From contig OY970313.1 in assembly GCA_963716445.1 (NCBI GenBank), positions 868,001 to 932,000 of the forward strand: DNA of 64,000 nt, read 5' to 3'. This DNA comes from JAAYBF01 sp963716445 (GTDB lineage Bacteria > Actinomycetota > Thermoleophilia > Solirubrobacterales > Thermoleophilaceae). Each line of letters opens with the position of its first letter. Positions within the stretch are counted from its first letter, which is position 1. The notes under the pieces are model-generated. The model had not been told where the DNA came from. It searched no databases and saw nothing but the letters and a program-made list of their open reading frames with translations. Shown piece by piece: positions 8,501-16,762 of this stretch. The translations under genes and the position numbers were made by a program.

Positions 8501-10084
8501 CCGGGCGTGACGCTGATCTCGCCGCCGCCGCACCACGACATCTACTCGATCGAGGACCTCAAGCAGCTCATCTACGACCTGCGCTGCGCGAACCCGCGCG
8601 CGCGTGTGTCGGTCAAGCTGGTATCCGAGGTCGGCGTCGGCACCGTCGCGGCGGGCGTTGCGAAGGCGAACGCCGACCACGTGGTGATCGCCGGCCACGA
8701 CGGCGGCACCGGAGCGTCGCCGCAGTCGTCGATCCAGCACGCCGGCATCCCGTGGGAGATCGGCCTCGCCGAGACGCAGCAGACGCTGCTGCGCAACGAC
8801 CTGCGCTCGCGGATCGTCGTCGAGACCGACGGCCAGATGCGAACCGGCCGCGACGTCGTCGTGGCGGCCCTGCTCGGCGCCGACGAGTACGGCTTCTCGA
8901 CCGCCCCGCTGATCGCCCTCGGCTGCGTGATGATGCGCGTCTGCCACCTCAACACCTGCCCGGTCGGGGTGGCGACCCAGGACCCGGAGCTGCGCGCGCG
9001 CTTCGCCGGCGAGCCCGACCACGTCGTCAACTACCTCGTGATGGTCGCCGAGGAGGTTCGCGAGATCCTCGCGTCGCTCGGCCTGCGCAGCCTCGACGAG
9101 GCGATCGGACGCACCGACCTGCTGGTCCCCGACGAGAAGGTCGACCACTGGAAGGCGCGCGGCGTCGACCTGCGCGCGCTGCTCGTCGTGCCCGAGGAGG
9201 CGGCCGACGGCCGTCCGCGGCGCAACACGCGCGGGCCCGAGCCGGTCCTCGACGACGCGATCGACCACGAGCTGATCGAGGCCTGCGCGCCGGCGATCGA
9301 GCGCGGCGAGCAGGTGCGCCTGCGCCGCACGGTCGAGAACAAGAACCGCACCGTCGGCGGGCTGCTCTCGAACAAGATCGCGCTCACTCGCGGCGCCGGC
9401 GGCCTGCCCGAGGGCACGATCGAGATCGCCCTCGACGGGTCGGCGGGCCAGAGCTTCGGCGCATGGCTCGCGCCCGGCGTGACGCTCACCCTCGATGGCG
9501 ACGCCAACGACTACGTCGCCAAGGGCCTCTCCGGCGGGACGGTCGTGGTGCGCCCGGCCCCAGCGGCGACGTTCGCGGCCGAGGAGAACGTGATCGTCGG
9601 CAACACCGTCCTCTACGGCGCCACCGCGGGCAAGGCGTTCTTCCGCGGCCTCGCCGGCGAGCGGTTCGCCGTGCGCAACTCCGGCGCCAGCACGGTGGTC
9701 GAGGGCGTCGGCGACCACGGCTGCGAGTACATGACCGGCGGCCGGGTCGTCGTCATCGGCCCGACGGGCCTCAACTTCGCGGCCGGGATGAGCGGCGGCG
9801 TCGCCTACGTGCTCGACGTCGACGGCGGCTTCGCGACGCGCGCCAACACGGAGCTCGTCGAGCTCGAGGCGCCCGCTCCCGACGACCTCGAGGAGATCCG
9901 CGCGCTGGTCGCCGAGCACGCCGAGCGGACCGGCTCACCGGTCGCCGCCGAGCTGCTCCAGGACTGGGACGCGGCGGCGGCCCGCTTCGTCAAGGTGATG
10001 CCGCGCGACTACAAGCGCGCGCTGGCGGAGCTCGCCAGCGCCGAGGCGGCGCCCCACGAGGACCGAACGGCGGCGCCGGCGTAG
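5558..10084 (+). CDS. gltB: glutamate synthase (NADPH) large subunit
   Basis: Large GOGAT subunit of 1508 residues; it moves the glutamine amide to 2-oxoglutarate. The start is TTG at 5558, supported by a strong GGAGGA seven bases upstream. The first 30 residues form a propeptide: Cys31 in YEHDACGVGF must be exposed to act as glutaminase nucleophile. Domains in order are class II glutaminase, central domain, FMN-binding synthase domain (around residues 850-1200, with GGKSNTGEGGED), and the C-terminal GXGXG beta-helix. Cys1123, Cys1129 and Cys1134 fit the 3Fe-4S cluster (CX5CX4C). A TAAGAT box lies near 5493. gltD follows after two bases. Confidence 0.97.
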   Translation: MPDPVYPPGGRASSPKSASGLHDRQYEHDACGVGFVARLHAPASHEVVQRALDVLNRMEHRGAEGADPDTGDGAGILLQLPDAFLRAEAGIELPEAGRYGVAMCFLPPREESRPDAMRVLEQAAEAQGLWVLGWREVPVDPSSCGRTAAACAPHVAQLFVGAPDGVADQDALERKLYVARRAAEREQVEGFAIPSCSSRTIVYKGMLTAPQLPLYFPDLRDERVLSRLALVHSRFSTNTFPSWELAHPYRMLAHNGEINTLRGNRNWMRAREPELSSPLFGDALADLAPVLDDDLSDSASLDAAFELLTLGGRSMAHAMSMLIPEAYQGRGELPEAVNDFFAYHASLIEPWDGPAAVAFTDGRAIGATLDRNGLRPGRWLHTRDGWVVFASETGVLPLPEEDVVGKGRLHPGKLFLVDLERERVVPDAELKRELAARQPYGEWLRERVVRIGDLPEKSPRVPRVEPLRARQLAFGWSQEDLRVLLEPMARDAIEPTGSMGNDTALAVLSDNRPPLFSYFKQLFAQVTNPAIDPIRESIVMSLQACVGPEINLLGETPDHCHQLVMPQPILRNAELETLRQVDHAVFEARSIDITWPVRDGVAGMERRLEEICRHASELVEDGVTILILSDRNLGKDRAAIPSLLATAAVHHHLVREATRLRCGLVVETGEAREVHHLACLIGYGASAVNPYLVFESLGMLHHERRLKEGLSLEESEAHVVKAIGKGLLKVLSKMGISTMRSYTGAQIFEAIGLERELVERHFTGTPSRIGGVGFDVLAGEALDRHRRAYPAAASELLPSGGIYAWRRDGEFHGWNPETIANLQHAARGEEPESYERFQRYVNDVAVKSSTLRGLLRFVEDAEPVALDEVQPASEIVKRFKSGGMSLGALSPEAHEGLAVAMNRLGGKSNTGEGGEDSARFADERRSSIKQVASGRFGVTIEYLVNADELQIKVAQGAKPGEGGQLPGHKVDSYIAGLRHSTPGVTLISPPPHHDIYSIEDLKQLIYDLRCANPRARVSVKLVSEVGVGTVAAGVAKANADHVVIAGHDGGTGASPQSSIQHAGIPWEIGLAETQQTLLRNDLRSRIVVETDGQMRTGRDVVVAALLGADEYGFSTAPLIALGCVMMRVCHLNTCPVGVATQDPELRARFAGEPDHVVNYLVMVAEEVREILASLGLRSLDEAIGRTDLLVPDEKVDHWKARGVDLRALLVVPEEAADGRPRRNTRGPEPVLDDAIDHELIEACAPAIERGEQVRLRRTVENKNRTVGGLLSNKIALTRGAGGLPEGTIEIALDGSAGQSFGAWLAPGVTLTLDGDANDYVAKGLSGGTVVVRPAPAATFAAEENVIVGNTVLYGATAGKAFFRGLAGERFAVRNSGASTVVEGVGDHGCEYMTGGRVVVIGPTGLNFAAGMSGGVAYVLDVDGGFATRANTELVELEAPAPDDLEEIRALVAEHAERTGSPVAAELLQDWDAAAARFVKVMPRDYKRALAELASAEAAPHEDRTAAPA

Positions 10085-10086
10085 CC

Positions 10087-11652
10087 ATGGGCGAGCTGGG
10101 GGCGTTCCTGAAGATCCACCGGGTCGGCTTCGACAAGCGGGACCCGCGCGAGCGCGTGCACGACTACCGGCAGTACTTCAAGCTGCCCGACGACGAGACG
10201 CTCCAGGAGCAGGGCGGCCGCTGCATGGACTGCGGCGTCCCCTTCTGCCACGAGGGCTGCCCGCTCGGCAACCCGATCCCCGAGTGGAACGACCTCGTCT
10301 ACCGCGGCCGCTGGCGCGACGCCGTCAACATCGCCCACTCGACGAACAACTTCCCCGAGTTCACCGGCCTGATCTGCCCCGCGCCGTGCGAGTCGGCCTG
10401 CGTGCTCCAGATCAACGACGACCCGGTGACGATCGAGCAGATCGAGCTGGCGATCGCCACGCGCGGCTTCGACGAGGGCTGGATCGTGCCGTGCCCGCCG
10501 GAGCGGCGCACCGAGCGCACCGTCGGGGTGATCGGCTCCGGACCGGCGGGCCTGGCGGTCGCCCAGCAGCTCAACGGGCTCGGCCACAGCGTCACCGTCT
10601 ACGAGCGCGACGAGGCGCCCGGCGGCCTGCTGCGCTTCGGCGTGCCCGACGCGAAGCTCGAGAAGTGGATCATCGACCGCCGGCTGAAGCTGCTCGAGGA
10701 GGAGGGGATCGTCTTCGAGTGCGGCGTCGACGCCGGGCGCGACGTGTCGGTCGCCGAGCTGCGCAGCCGTCACGACGCGCTCGTGATCGCGATCGGCTCG
10801 CGCATGCCGCGTCCGCTCGAGGTGCCCGGCGCGGAGCTCCAGGGCGTCCACCCGGCGATGGACTACCTCTACCAGCGCAACCGCTGGGTCGCGCGCGAGC
10901 AGGGCCGCCCGGCGCGCGAGCCGGCCCCGGGCGAGGAGATCGGCGCCGCCGGCAAGCGCGTCGTCGTCGTCGGCGGCGGCGACACCGGCATGGACTGCGT
11001 CTCGAACGCCTTGCGCGAGGGCGCCGCCGACGTTCAGATGCTCGACGTCTACCCCGAGCTCCCGCCCTCGGGTCGCCTCGCCGGCACCCCGTGGCCGCTG
11101 CCGCCGAAGCGCACGCTGACGACCTACGCGCTCGAGGAGGGCGGCGAGCGCCGCTGGGCCTCACAGGTCACGGAGGTCATCGGCGCCGACGGCCGCGTCA
11201 CCGGCGTGCGCGCGCGCAAGGTCGAGGGCACCTCGTCGCGCGACCTGCGTCCCGTAGCCGGCAGCGAGTTCGAGCAGGAGGCGGACCTCGTGCTCGTCGC
11301 GATCGGCTTCACCCACCCCGAGCACGAGGGCCTCGTCGCCGGCCTCGAGGTTGACCTCGACAACCGCGGCAACGTGCGCGCGCCGGTCTACGGCACCCGC
11401 GTCGAGGGGGTCTTCGCCTGCGGCGACGCGCGCATCGGCCAGTCGCTCGTCGTGACCGCGATCGCCGAGGGCCGCCGCTGCGCCCGCGTCGTCGACCGCC
11501 ACCTCGGCGGCACCGGCGTCGCCCTCCCGGTCCGCGCCGAGCAGATGTTCGACTACGAGGACGACGACCCGGGCTCGCTGCGCCATCAGGCGGAGAGCGC
11601 TGGGACCGTCACCGTCGGCGACGCGTTCTGGGCCGGCCCTAGGGACGGGTAG
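10087..11652 (+). CDS. gltD: glutamate synthase small subunit
   Basis: NADPH-dependent beta subunit, 521 residues, which passes electrons through FAD and Fe-S clusters to GltB. The N-terminal cysteine sets (GGRCMDCGVPFCHEGCPLGN and ICPAPCESACVL) match the two cluster-binding motifs. A GSGPAGLAVAQQL dinucleotide fold follows at about residue 155, then a second one (VVGGGDTGMD) for NADPH, and a C-terminal GVFACGDA motif. It begins two bases after gltB, so the two form an operon. It converges with the FHA gene, only 12 bases apart. Confidence 0.96.
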   Translation: MGELGAFLKIHRVGFDKRDPRERVHDYRQYFKLPDDETLQEQGGRCMDCGVPFCHEGCPLGNPIPEWNDLVYRGRWRDAVNIAHSTNNFPEFTGLICPAPCESACVLQINDDPVTIEQIELAIATRGFDEGWIVPCPPERRTERTVGVIGSGPAGLAVAQQLNGLGHSVTVYERDEAPGGLLRFGVPDAKLEKWIIDRRLKLLEEEGIVFECGVDAGRDVSVAELRSRHDALVIAIGSRMPRPLEVPGAELQGVHPAMDYLYQRNRWVAREQGRPAREPAPGEEIGAAGKRVVVVGGGDTGMDCVSNALREGAADVQMLDVYPELPPSGRLAGTPWPLPPKRTLTTYALEEGGERRWASQVTEVIGADGRVTGVRARKVEGTSSRDLRPVAGSEFEQEADLVLVAIGFTHPEHEGLVAGLEVDLDNRGNVRAPVYGTRVEGVFACGDARIGQSLVVTAIAEGRRCARVVDRHLGGTGVALPVRAEQMFDYEDDDPGSLRHQAESAGTVTVGDAFWAGPRDG

Positions 11653-11664
11653 CGGCCAAGAAGC

Positions 11665-12210
11665 TCAGGCCAGCGTGGGCTGGCGGTCGGGGGCGAGGCG
11701 GAGGAAGTGGAGCTCGAAGCGGCCGATGGTGAGGGTGTCGCCGTCGTCGAGCTCGTCGAGCTCGACGCGGTGGCCGTTGCGGAAGACGCCGTTGAGGCTG
11801 CGGTCGTCGAGCAGGCGGACGGTGTCGCCGTCGCGGTGGACGAGGGCGTGCCGGCGGGAGACGGTCGGGTCGTCGATGCGCAGCTCGGCGGACAGGCTGC
11901 GGCCGATCCGGGTCCAGCCGGGGTGGAGCTCGACCGTCCTGATCAGCTCGCCGTCGGCGAAGGCGAGGTAGTCGCCCTGGGAGCCGATCGTCTCGCGCAG
12001 GCCGTCGAGCCACTCGGGCGGCTCGCCGCTCGGCTCGGGAGCCGTCAGCTCGGCCGTCTCGGCGAACATCGGGGCGCGCTCGAAGCGGTCGCCGGCGCAG
12101 CCTGGGCACTCCGGCAGGGTGTCGCGCTCACGTAGCGAGACGGTGAAGCTGCAGACCGTGCAGCGGAAGGATCCCGCTCCAGCCGTGGCCCCCGACTCGA
12201 ACTGCTCCAT
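11665..12210 (-). CDS. zinc-ribbon and FHA domain protein
   Basis: Protein of 181 residues. The N terminus carries a four-cysteine ribbon (CTVC at 17-20 and CPGC at 35-38). The C-terminal half is an FHA fold with TRIGRSLSAELRIDD, SRRHALVHRDGD and LNGVFRNG, which should bind phosphothreonine. ATG at 12210 is preceded by GGAGGA nine bases upstream, so longer in-frame extensions are not needed. No adjacent Ser/Thr kinase is visible. The role is unknown; phosphorylation-dependent docking is an inference from the FHA domain. Confidence 0.85.
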   Translation of the reverse strand: MEQFESGATAGAGSFRCTVCSFTVSLRERDTLPECPGCAGDRFERAPMFAETAELTAPEPSGEPPEWLDGLRETIGSQGDYLAFADGELIRTVELHPGWTRIGRSLSAELRIDDPTVSRRHALVHRDGDTVRLLDDRSLNGVFRNGHRVELDELDDGDTLTIGRFELHFLRLAPDRQPTLA

Positions 12211-12337
12211 CGTCGCGCTTCCTCCATAGCTTGTGCGAATGATCATCAAGTAACCGGGATGTCCGGTTCGCAAACCCGCCGTGGGCCCAAACGTCGCAAA
12301 TTGGAGGAAAAGGGGGCTGCCGGACGAAGACGGGGCA

Positions 12338-12583
12338 ATGCCCGACCTCGCCTCGATCCTGCTCCGCAAGAGCGTCGGCTCGCTCTCCAGCGGCCGGCCG
12401 CACTGCTCGTCGTGTCGCCGCACGCCGCTCGTCGGCGAGCGCCTGCACGAGACCGACGGCGGGCGCCAGCTCTGCGACCTCTGCGTGCTCGACATGCCCG
12501 CCGACGACCGCCGCTTCGTCCGCGTCGAGCGCGTCCACGCCAGCGAGCGCCATCTGCCCGTCGGTCCGCGCGCGGCCGCGTAG
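12338..12583 (+). CDS. small four-cysteine zinc-binding protein
   Basis: Hypothetical protein of 81 residues (MPDLASILLRKSVG). Cys23-x2-Cys26 (CSSC) and Cys46-x2-Cys49 (CDLC) suggest a treble-clef or ribbon that binds one zinc. It lies between the divergent FHA gene and the SRPBCC gene. An in-frame GTG at 12281 is possible but would add an unlikely tail. No function can be assigned. Confidence 0.65.
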   Translation: MPDLASILLRKSVGSLSSGRPHCSSCRRTPLVGERLHETDGGRQLCDLCVLDMPADDRRFVRVERVHASERHLPVGPRAAA

Positions 12584-12621
12584 CGCGGCCGCCCGTCCGC
12601 GACCGTAGAATCGGCGCCTCG

Positions 12622-13182
12622 GTGCGCCAGGTGACGGTCCATACGGTGATCTCCGCTCCGCGCGAGCGGATCTTCGACTTCGTGGCCGACCTCTCCCTGC
12701 GGCCGGCCTACTGCGACCACTATCTCGGCGAGTACCGGCTCGCGCGGGTGAACGCTCGCGGCGTCGGGGCCGCGGCGCGCTTCCGCCTCGACGGGCCGCT
12801 GGCCAAGGAGTGGGCCGAGCTCGAGATCAAGCAGTGCGATCGGCCGCGACGGATCGTCGAGGAGGGGCGCGTCGGGCGGCTCGGGCGGTCGCGGTTCGCC
12901 GCCGTCTATGACTTCACGCCCGAGGCCGCCGGCACGACGCGCATCGAGCTGACGATCTACAGCGAGCCGAAGACCGTCGTCGACCGACTCAAGCAGCTCG
13001 GGGCGGCCGGCTGGATGCGGCGCCGGTCGAGGAAGGCACTCGAGCGACTGCGCAGGATCTTCGAGGAGCGGCCGGCCGGCGAGCTGGCCCACGCGACGAT
13101 CGCCGGCTACGACTTCGACAAGGCCCCGCGCTTCGGCGACCACGTGCCTCCCACGCGCGGCGTCGCCACCGCCGACAGGTAG
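12622..13182 (+). CDS. SRPBCC-family (START/Bet v 1 fold) protein
   Basis: Protein of 186 residues beginning VRQVTVHTVISAPRERIFDFVADLSLRPAYCDHYLGEY, the standard start of the polyketide-cyclase/dehydrase SRPBCC group, which binds hydrophobic ligands in a deep pocket. The second half (FTPEAAGTTRIELTIYSEP ... MRRRSRKALERLRRIFEE) completes the fold with its C-terminal helix. A TAGAAT box ends 10 bases before GTG 12622, suggesting a nearly leaderless transcript; GTG 12631 is an alternative start. The ligand and pathway are unknown. Confidence 0.8.
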   Translation: MRQVTVHTVISAPRERIFDFVADLSLRPAYCDHYLGEYRLARVNARGVGAAARFRLDGPLAKEWAELEIKQCDRPRRIVEEGRVGRLGRSRFAAVYDFTPEAAGTTRIELTIYSEPKTVVDRLKQLGAAGWMRRRSRKALERLRRIFEERPAGELAHATIAGYDFDKAPRFGDHVPPTRGVATADR

Positions 13183-13196
13183 ACTGCCCGCCGCCG

Positions 13197-13766
13197 ATGG
13201 CCCTCCGCAAGCACACCGTCGCCGCCTGCGCGCTGTCGCTCGCGTTCGCCGCCGGCCTCGCGGCGTGCGGGGCCGACCACGAGAAGATCGGCGTCGAGGA
13301 GCCCGCCCGCGAGGGCCTCGCCGTCGACATCGGCGGGCTCGACTACAACGTTTTCATCACGCGCGAGCTCAACCTCTCGATCACGCCCGACAAGGACTAC
13401 TACGACGGTCCGCCGGCGAAGCCGGGCAACAGCCTCTACGGGATCTTCATCCTCGTCTGCAACCCGGGCGAGGACACCCTCCCGAGCGCGGAGGAGTTCA
13501 AGGTCCTCGACAACCAGGGAACCGAGTTCGAGCCGCTCGAGCTGCCGGAGGACAACGCCTTCGCCTACAACGCCCGTGAGCTGAGCGAGGGCGAGTGCAT
13601 CCCCGAGGACGGCAGCGTCGCCCAGCAGGGCCCGACGGCGGGCTCGATGCTGCTCTTCGACTTCCCGCTCGAGAGCACCGAGAACCGCCCGCTGGAGCTC
13701 GAGATCACGAGCCCCGCGACGGCCGAGCACGAGTCGGAGACAAAGCGCTTCCACCTCGACCTCTGA
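13197..13766 (+). CDS. predicted lipoprotein
   Basis: Protein of 189 residues with a signal peptide (MALRKHTVAACALSLAFAAG) and lipobox LAAC followed by GADHEK, so it should be lipid-anchored on the outer face of the membrane. The mature part has an immunoglobulin-like, beta-rich look (LYGIFILVCNPGEDTLPS ... FKVLDNQGTEFEPLELP), similar to DUF4352-type extracellular domains. No catalytic motif is visible. TAGACT at 13180 lies 11 bases before the ATG. A repeat begins exactly at the stop codon. Confidence 0.75.
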   Translation: MALRKHTVAACALSLAFAAGLAACGADHEKIGVEEPAREGLAVDIGGLDYNVFITRELNLSITPDKDYYDGPPAKPGNSLYGIFILVCNPGEDTLPSAEEFKVLDNQGTEFEPLELPEDNAFAYNARELSEGECIPEDGSVAQQGPTAGSMLLFDFPLESTENRPLELEITSPATAEHESETKRFHLDL

Positions 13767-13852
13767 CGGCGCGATGGGCGTCGCCTGGCGGCGTCATCGG
13801 GAACCTCGCGGGCTGGCGCCACGGCCCCTCTTCCTTGCTCGCCTCTCGCACC
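13763..13852 (+). repeat. stop-codon-linked repeat, copy 1
   Basis: Starts with CTGACGGCGCGA, which includes the stop codon of the lipoprotein gene. It continues with GCCTGGCGGCGTCATCGGG, CTCGCGGGCTGGCGC and CCTCTTCCTTGC. The same blocks in the same order follow the stop codons at 29593 and 63923. Confidence 0.9.
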
Positions 13853-13869
13853 GCAGAGATCGAGGCGCC

Positions 13870-15567
13870 TCAGCGCGTTGACTTGAGGGCGGCAACCAGC
13901 ACGCCCTGCGCCGCCGGGGCGGCGGTGGCGCCGCCGGCGCCGTTGCGGACCAGCATCACGGCGACGGCGATGCGCGGCTTGCCGGCCGGGGCGTAGGCGG
14001 TGAACCAGGCGTCGGTGTTCGAGGGATCGCCGCTGCGCGCCAGCGCCTCGGGGTCGTCGCCGCGCGTGTCGTCGAGCTCGGCGGTGCCGGTCTTGCCGGC
14101 GACCTCGACTCCGTCGACGTGGGCCAGCGTGCCGGTGCCGAACTCGACGACGCCGACCATCAGCCGCTCCAGCGTCCTGGCGACCGCCGGGGTCGTCACT
14201 CGGATGCCGGCCGCGGGCGCCGAGCGCGGGACGAGGGTGGGGCGCATCCGCACGCCGCCGTTGGCGACCGTCTGGGCGACCGAGGCCATCTGCAGCGTCG
14301 TCGAGAGCGTCCTGAACTGGCCGATCGCGGTCGATCCCAGCTCCAGCGGCGTGACGATCTCCGACGCCGGCGGGATGTCGCTCGCGACCGCCCCGGGGAT
14401 CCCCGGGTCCTCGTTCCAGCCGTAGCGCTCGGCGGCGTCGACCAGCCGCTTCGCGCCGACCTCGACGCCGAGCGGGGCGAACACCGAGTTGCACGAGTGG
14501 GCGAAGCTCTCGGCGAAGTCTCCGCCGCACGACTCGCCGTTGGCGTTCTCGAGCTCGACGCCGTCGATCACCGCCGCGGTCTCGACCGGGAACTCGTCGG
14601 ACGGCTTGACCTTGCCCGCCTCGAGCGCCGCGGTGGCGGTCACGATCTTGAACGTCGAGCCCGGCGGCTGGGGGGCCGAGAACGCGATCCCGGCGAGCGC
14701 GCGGATCTCGCCGGTCCGCGGATCGAGCGCGGCTACCCCGCCGAGCCTGCCCGCGAGCGCGATGCTGGCCGCCTCCTGGACGCGCGTGTCGATCGTCGTC
14801 CGCACGGGCTCGGCGGCGCGCGGCTCGCTGCGCGCGAGGACGCGGCCGCCGGCGAGCAGCTCGCCTCCGGGCCGGCCCGCCAGCCGCCGCTCGAAGACCC
14901 GCTCGAGGCCGCTGACGCCGACCGGGGTGTCCTCGGGGAAGCCGCGCGCCTGGAGGTCCTCGCGCTCGGCGGCCTCGGTGGGCGCCTCCAGCGATCCTGC
15001 GATCGACGCGGCGACCTCGCCGAGCGCCGAGCCGCGCGCGTCGGCCGGGCCCTCGGCGAGCACCCTGCCGTCGGCCGACACGATCCTCCCGCGCGCCGGT
15101 GCGGACGTGCGGCGGTCGAGCGTCTCGCCGGCGAGGAGGCCAGGGAAGACGAGATGCGCACGCCAGTCGACGGCCTCGTCGACGATCGGCAGCTCGACCT
15201 GACCGCGGAGGGTGCCGAAGATCCGCGTGTCGACGGCCACCGGGATCCGCGCGAGGTCGCCGTCGGTCTCCGGGTCGCCGGTCGTCACGCCGGTCGCGGT
15301 GGCGGTCGCCGCCGCGCGCTCGTAGGCCGCCGCGAGCTGGTCGCGCGACACGACCGCGCGGGCGTCGGGGGACAGCAGCCGGTGCATGGCGGAGTAGTCG
15401 CCGCGCTCCCAGGCGGTCGAGAATTGGCGCGCCACGCGCTCGACCTCCGAGTCCGCGCGACCGCCGAAGGCCAGACCGACGACGAAGGCGACCAGTGCCA
15501 CCACGGCGGCGACCGGGAGCGCACGGTGGATGAGGCGATCGCGTCGCTCCTGCGTCAGATCCGCCAA
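13870..15567 (-). CDS. class B penicillin-binding protein (transpeptidase)
   Basis: Membrane-anchored D,D-transpeptidase of 565 residues that cross-links peptidoglycan. One transmembrane helix (residues 15-35) is followed by an NTF2-like MecA_N-type domain (about 40-145), a dimerisation domain and the transpeptidase domain (about 260-560). Active-site motifs are S304TFK, S358CN and K492TGT. The start appears to be TTG at 15567, because no other start precedes the membrane helix; a TAGCCT box lies 10 bases upstream. The gene diverges from the MarP-like protease with 29 bases between starts. Similar to PbpA/MecA-like proteins of actinobacteria. Confidence 0.92.
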   Translation of the reverse strand: MADLTQERRDRLIHRALPVAAVVALVAFVVGLAFGGRADSEVERVARQFSTAWERGDYSAMHRLLSPDARAVVSRDQLAAAYERAAATATATGVTTGDPETDGDLARIPVAVDTRIFGTLRGQVELPIVDEAVDWRAHLVFPGLLAGETLDRRTSAPARGRIVSADGRVLAEGPADARGSALGEVAASIAGSLEAPTEAAEREDLQARGFPEDTPVGVSGLERVFERRLAGRPGGELLAGGRVLARSEPRAAEPVRTTIDTRVQEAASIALAGRLGGVAALDPRTGEIRALAGIAFSAPQPPGSTFKIVTATAALEAGKVKPSDEFPVETAAVIDGVELENANGESCGGDFAESFAHSCNSVFAPLGVEVGAKRLVDAAERYGWNEDPGIPGAVASDIPPASEIVTPLELGSTAIGQFRTLSTTLQMASVAQTVANGGVRMRPTLVPRSAPAAGIRVTTPAVARTLERLMVGVVEFGTGTLAHVDGVEVAGKTGTAELDDTRGDDPEALARSGDPSNTDAWFTAYAPAGKPRIAVAVMLVRNGAGGATAAPAAQGVLVAALKSTR

Positions 15568-15577
15568 TGTGCGCGGG

Positions 15578-15587
15578 AGGCTACCGT
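15578..15587. promoter_or_regulatory. overlapping divergent -10 boxes
   Basis: TAGCCT (minus strand, 15578-15583) lies 10 bases before the PBP TTG, and TACCGT (plus strand, 15582-15587) lies 9 bases before the MarP-like ATG. The boxes share two bases, so the two promoters should compete. Confidence 0.5.
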
Positions 15588-15596
15588 CCGGCGCTC

Positions 15597-16742
15597 ATGA
15601 CTCCGGTGGACTGGATCATCGTCTGCTTCGCGGCGTCGATGGCGGTGGCGGGCTACGGGCGGGGGCTGGTCGTCGGAGGCCTGGCGCTGCTCGGCTTCCT
15701 CGGCGGCGCCTTCGCCGGGTCGCGTGTCGGCCCGCTGCTGCTCGACGAGGGGTCGCGCTCGCCGTGGGCCCCGCTGCTGGCGCTCGCCGGCGCGCTGCTT
15801 GTGGGCGCCTTCGCGGCGTCGGTGCTCGAGGCGCTCGGATTTCACCTGCGGCGGCGGCTCGGCGAGCGCGTCGGGGTGGTCGACGGCCTCGGTGGGGCGC
15901 TGCTGATCGCGGCGCTCGCGCTCACGATGGCTTGGGTCCTCGGGGCGGTCGCGCTGCAGACGCCGGGCGTCCGCGAGCTGCGCGAGCCGATCCAGCGCTC
16001 GCTGATCCTGCGCGAGCTCAATGCCGTGCTGCCGCCGTCGGGACCGGTCCTGCGCGCGCTCGCGCGCTTCGATCCGATCCCGCGCATCCAGGGGCCGGGC
16101 GCGAACGTCGCGCCGCCCGACTCGGCGATCGCGCGCGACCCGGACGTCGAGCGCGCGGCGGACGGCGTCGTGCGGGTCGTGGGGACGGCCTGCGGGCTCG
16201 GCGTGCAGGGCTCGGGCTGGATCGCGGGCGAGGGCATCGTGGTCACCAACGCGCACGTGGTGGCGGGCCAGGACGACACGGAGGTCGAGGTTTCCGGCGG
16301 CGAGCGCGCCGACGCCGAGGCGATCTGGTTCGACGTCCGCAACGACCTCGCCGTCCTGCGCGCCGCCGGCGTGGCGGGGGCGCCGGCGCTCGGCCTGGCC
16401 GGTGAGGCGCGCGAGGGGGCGTCGGGAGCGGTGCTCGGGTTCCCCGAGAACGGCCCCTACGACGTCAGGCCGGCGCGGCTCGGCCCCACGCGGACGGTGG
16501 TCAGCCAGGACGCCTACGGCCGCGGGCCGGTCCAGCGCTCGGTCGCCTCGGTCAGGGCGAACGTCCGCTCGGGCAACTCCGGCGGGCCCGTCGTCGACGA
16601 CCGCGGCCAGGTCGTCGCCACGATCTTCGCCGCCGCGACGAGCGCCGATCGGCCGACCGGCTTCGGCGTCCCGAACGACGTCGTTCGCGACGCGCTCGCG
16701 CGCGCGGACGGACCCGTCGACACGGGTCCCTGCGTTCGGTAG
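15597..16742 (+). CDS. MarP-like membrane serine protease
   Basis: Protein of 381 residues. An N-terminal CvpA-type region with about four transmembrane helices (residues 1-125) is joined to a trypsin-like protease domain. The catalytic triad is His220 (VTNAHVV), Asp250 (RNDLAVL) and Ser328 (SGNSGGPV). This architecture matches mycobacterial MarP, a periplasmic protease needed for acid and oxidative stress survival. Two cysteines (Cys200 region GTACGLG and the C-terminal GPCVR) could form the disulfide known for MarP. ATG 15597 is preceded by TACCGT. It shares its promoter region with the penicillin-binding protein gene, a sensible partner because MarP acts on cell-wall enzymes. Confidence 0.9.
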   Translation: MTPVDWIIVCFAASMAVAGYGRGLVVGGLALLGFLGGAFAGSRVGPLLLDEGSRSPWAPLLALAGALLVGAFAASVLEALGFHLRRRLGERVGVVDGLGGALLIAALALTMAWVLGAVALQTPGVRELREPIQRSLILRELNAVLPPSGPVLRALARFDPIPRIQGPGANVAPPDSAIARDPDVERAADGVVRVVGTACGLGVQGSGWIAGEGIVVTNAHVVAGQDDTEVEVSGGERADAEAIWFDVRNDLAVLRAAGVAGAPALGLAGEAREGASGAVLGFPENGPYDVRPARLGPTRTVVSQDAYGRGPVQRSVASVRANVRSGNSGGPVVDDRGQVVATIFAAATSADRPTGFGVPNDVVRDALARADGPVDTGPCVR

Positions 16743-16762
16743 CGGCGGCGACTTCGGTACAA

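Noticed and set aside
5618..9919. Open frame of about 1430 codons antisense to gltB
   Set aside because: It is a high-GC shadow: Arg/Ala/Val-rich translation without family motifs, and gltB on the other strand is complete and certain. The same applies to long antisense frames at 21353-25438, 25417-28575 and 38763-43082.
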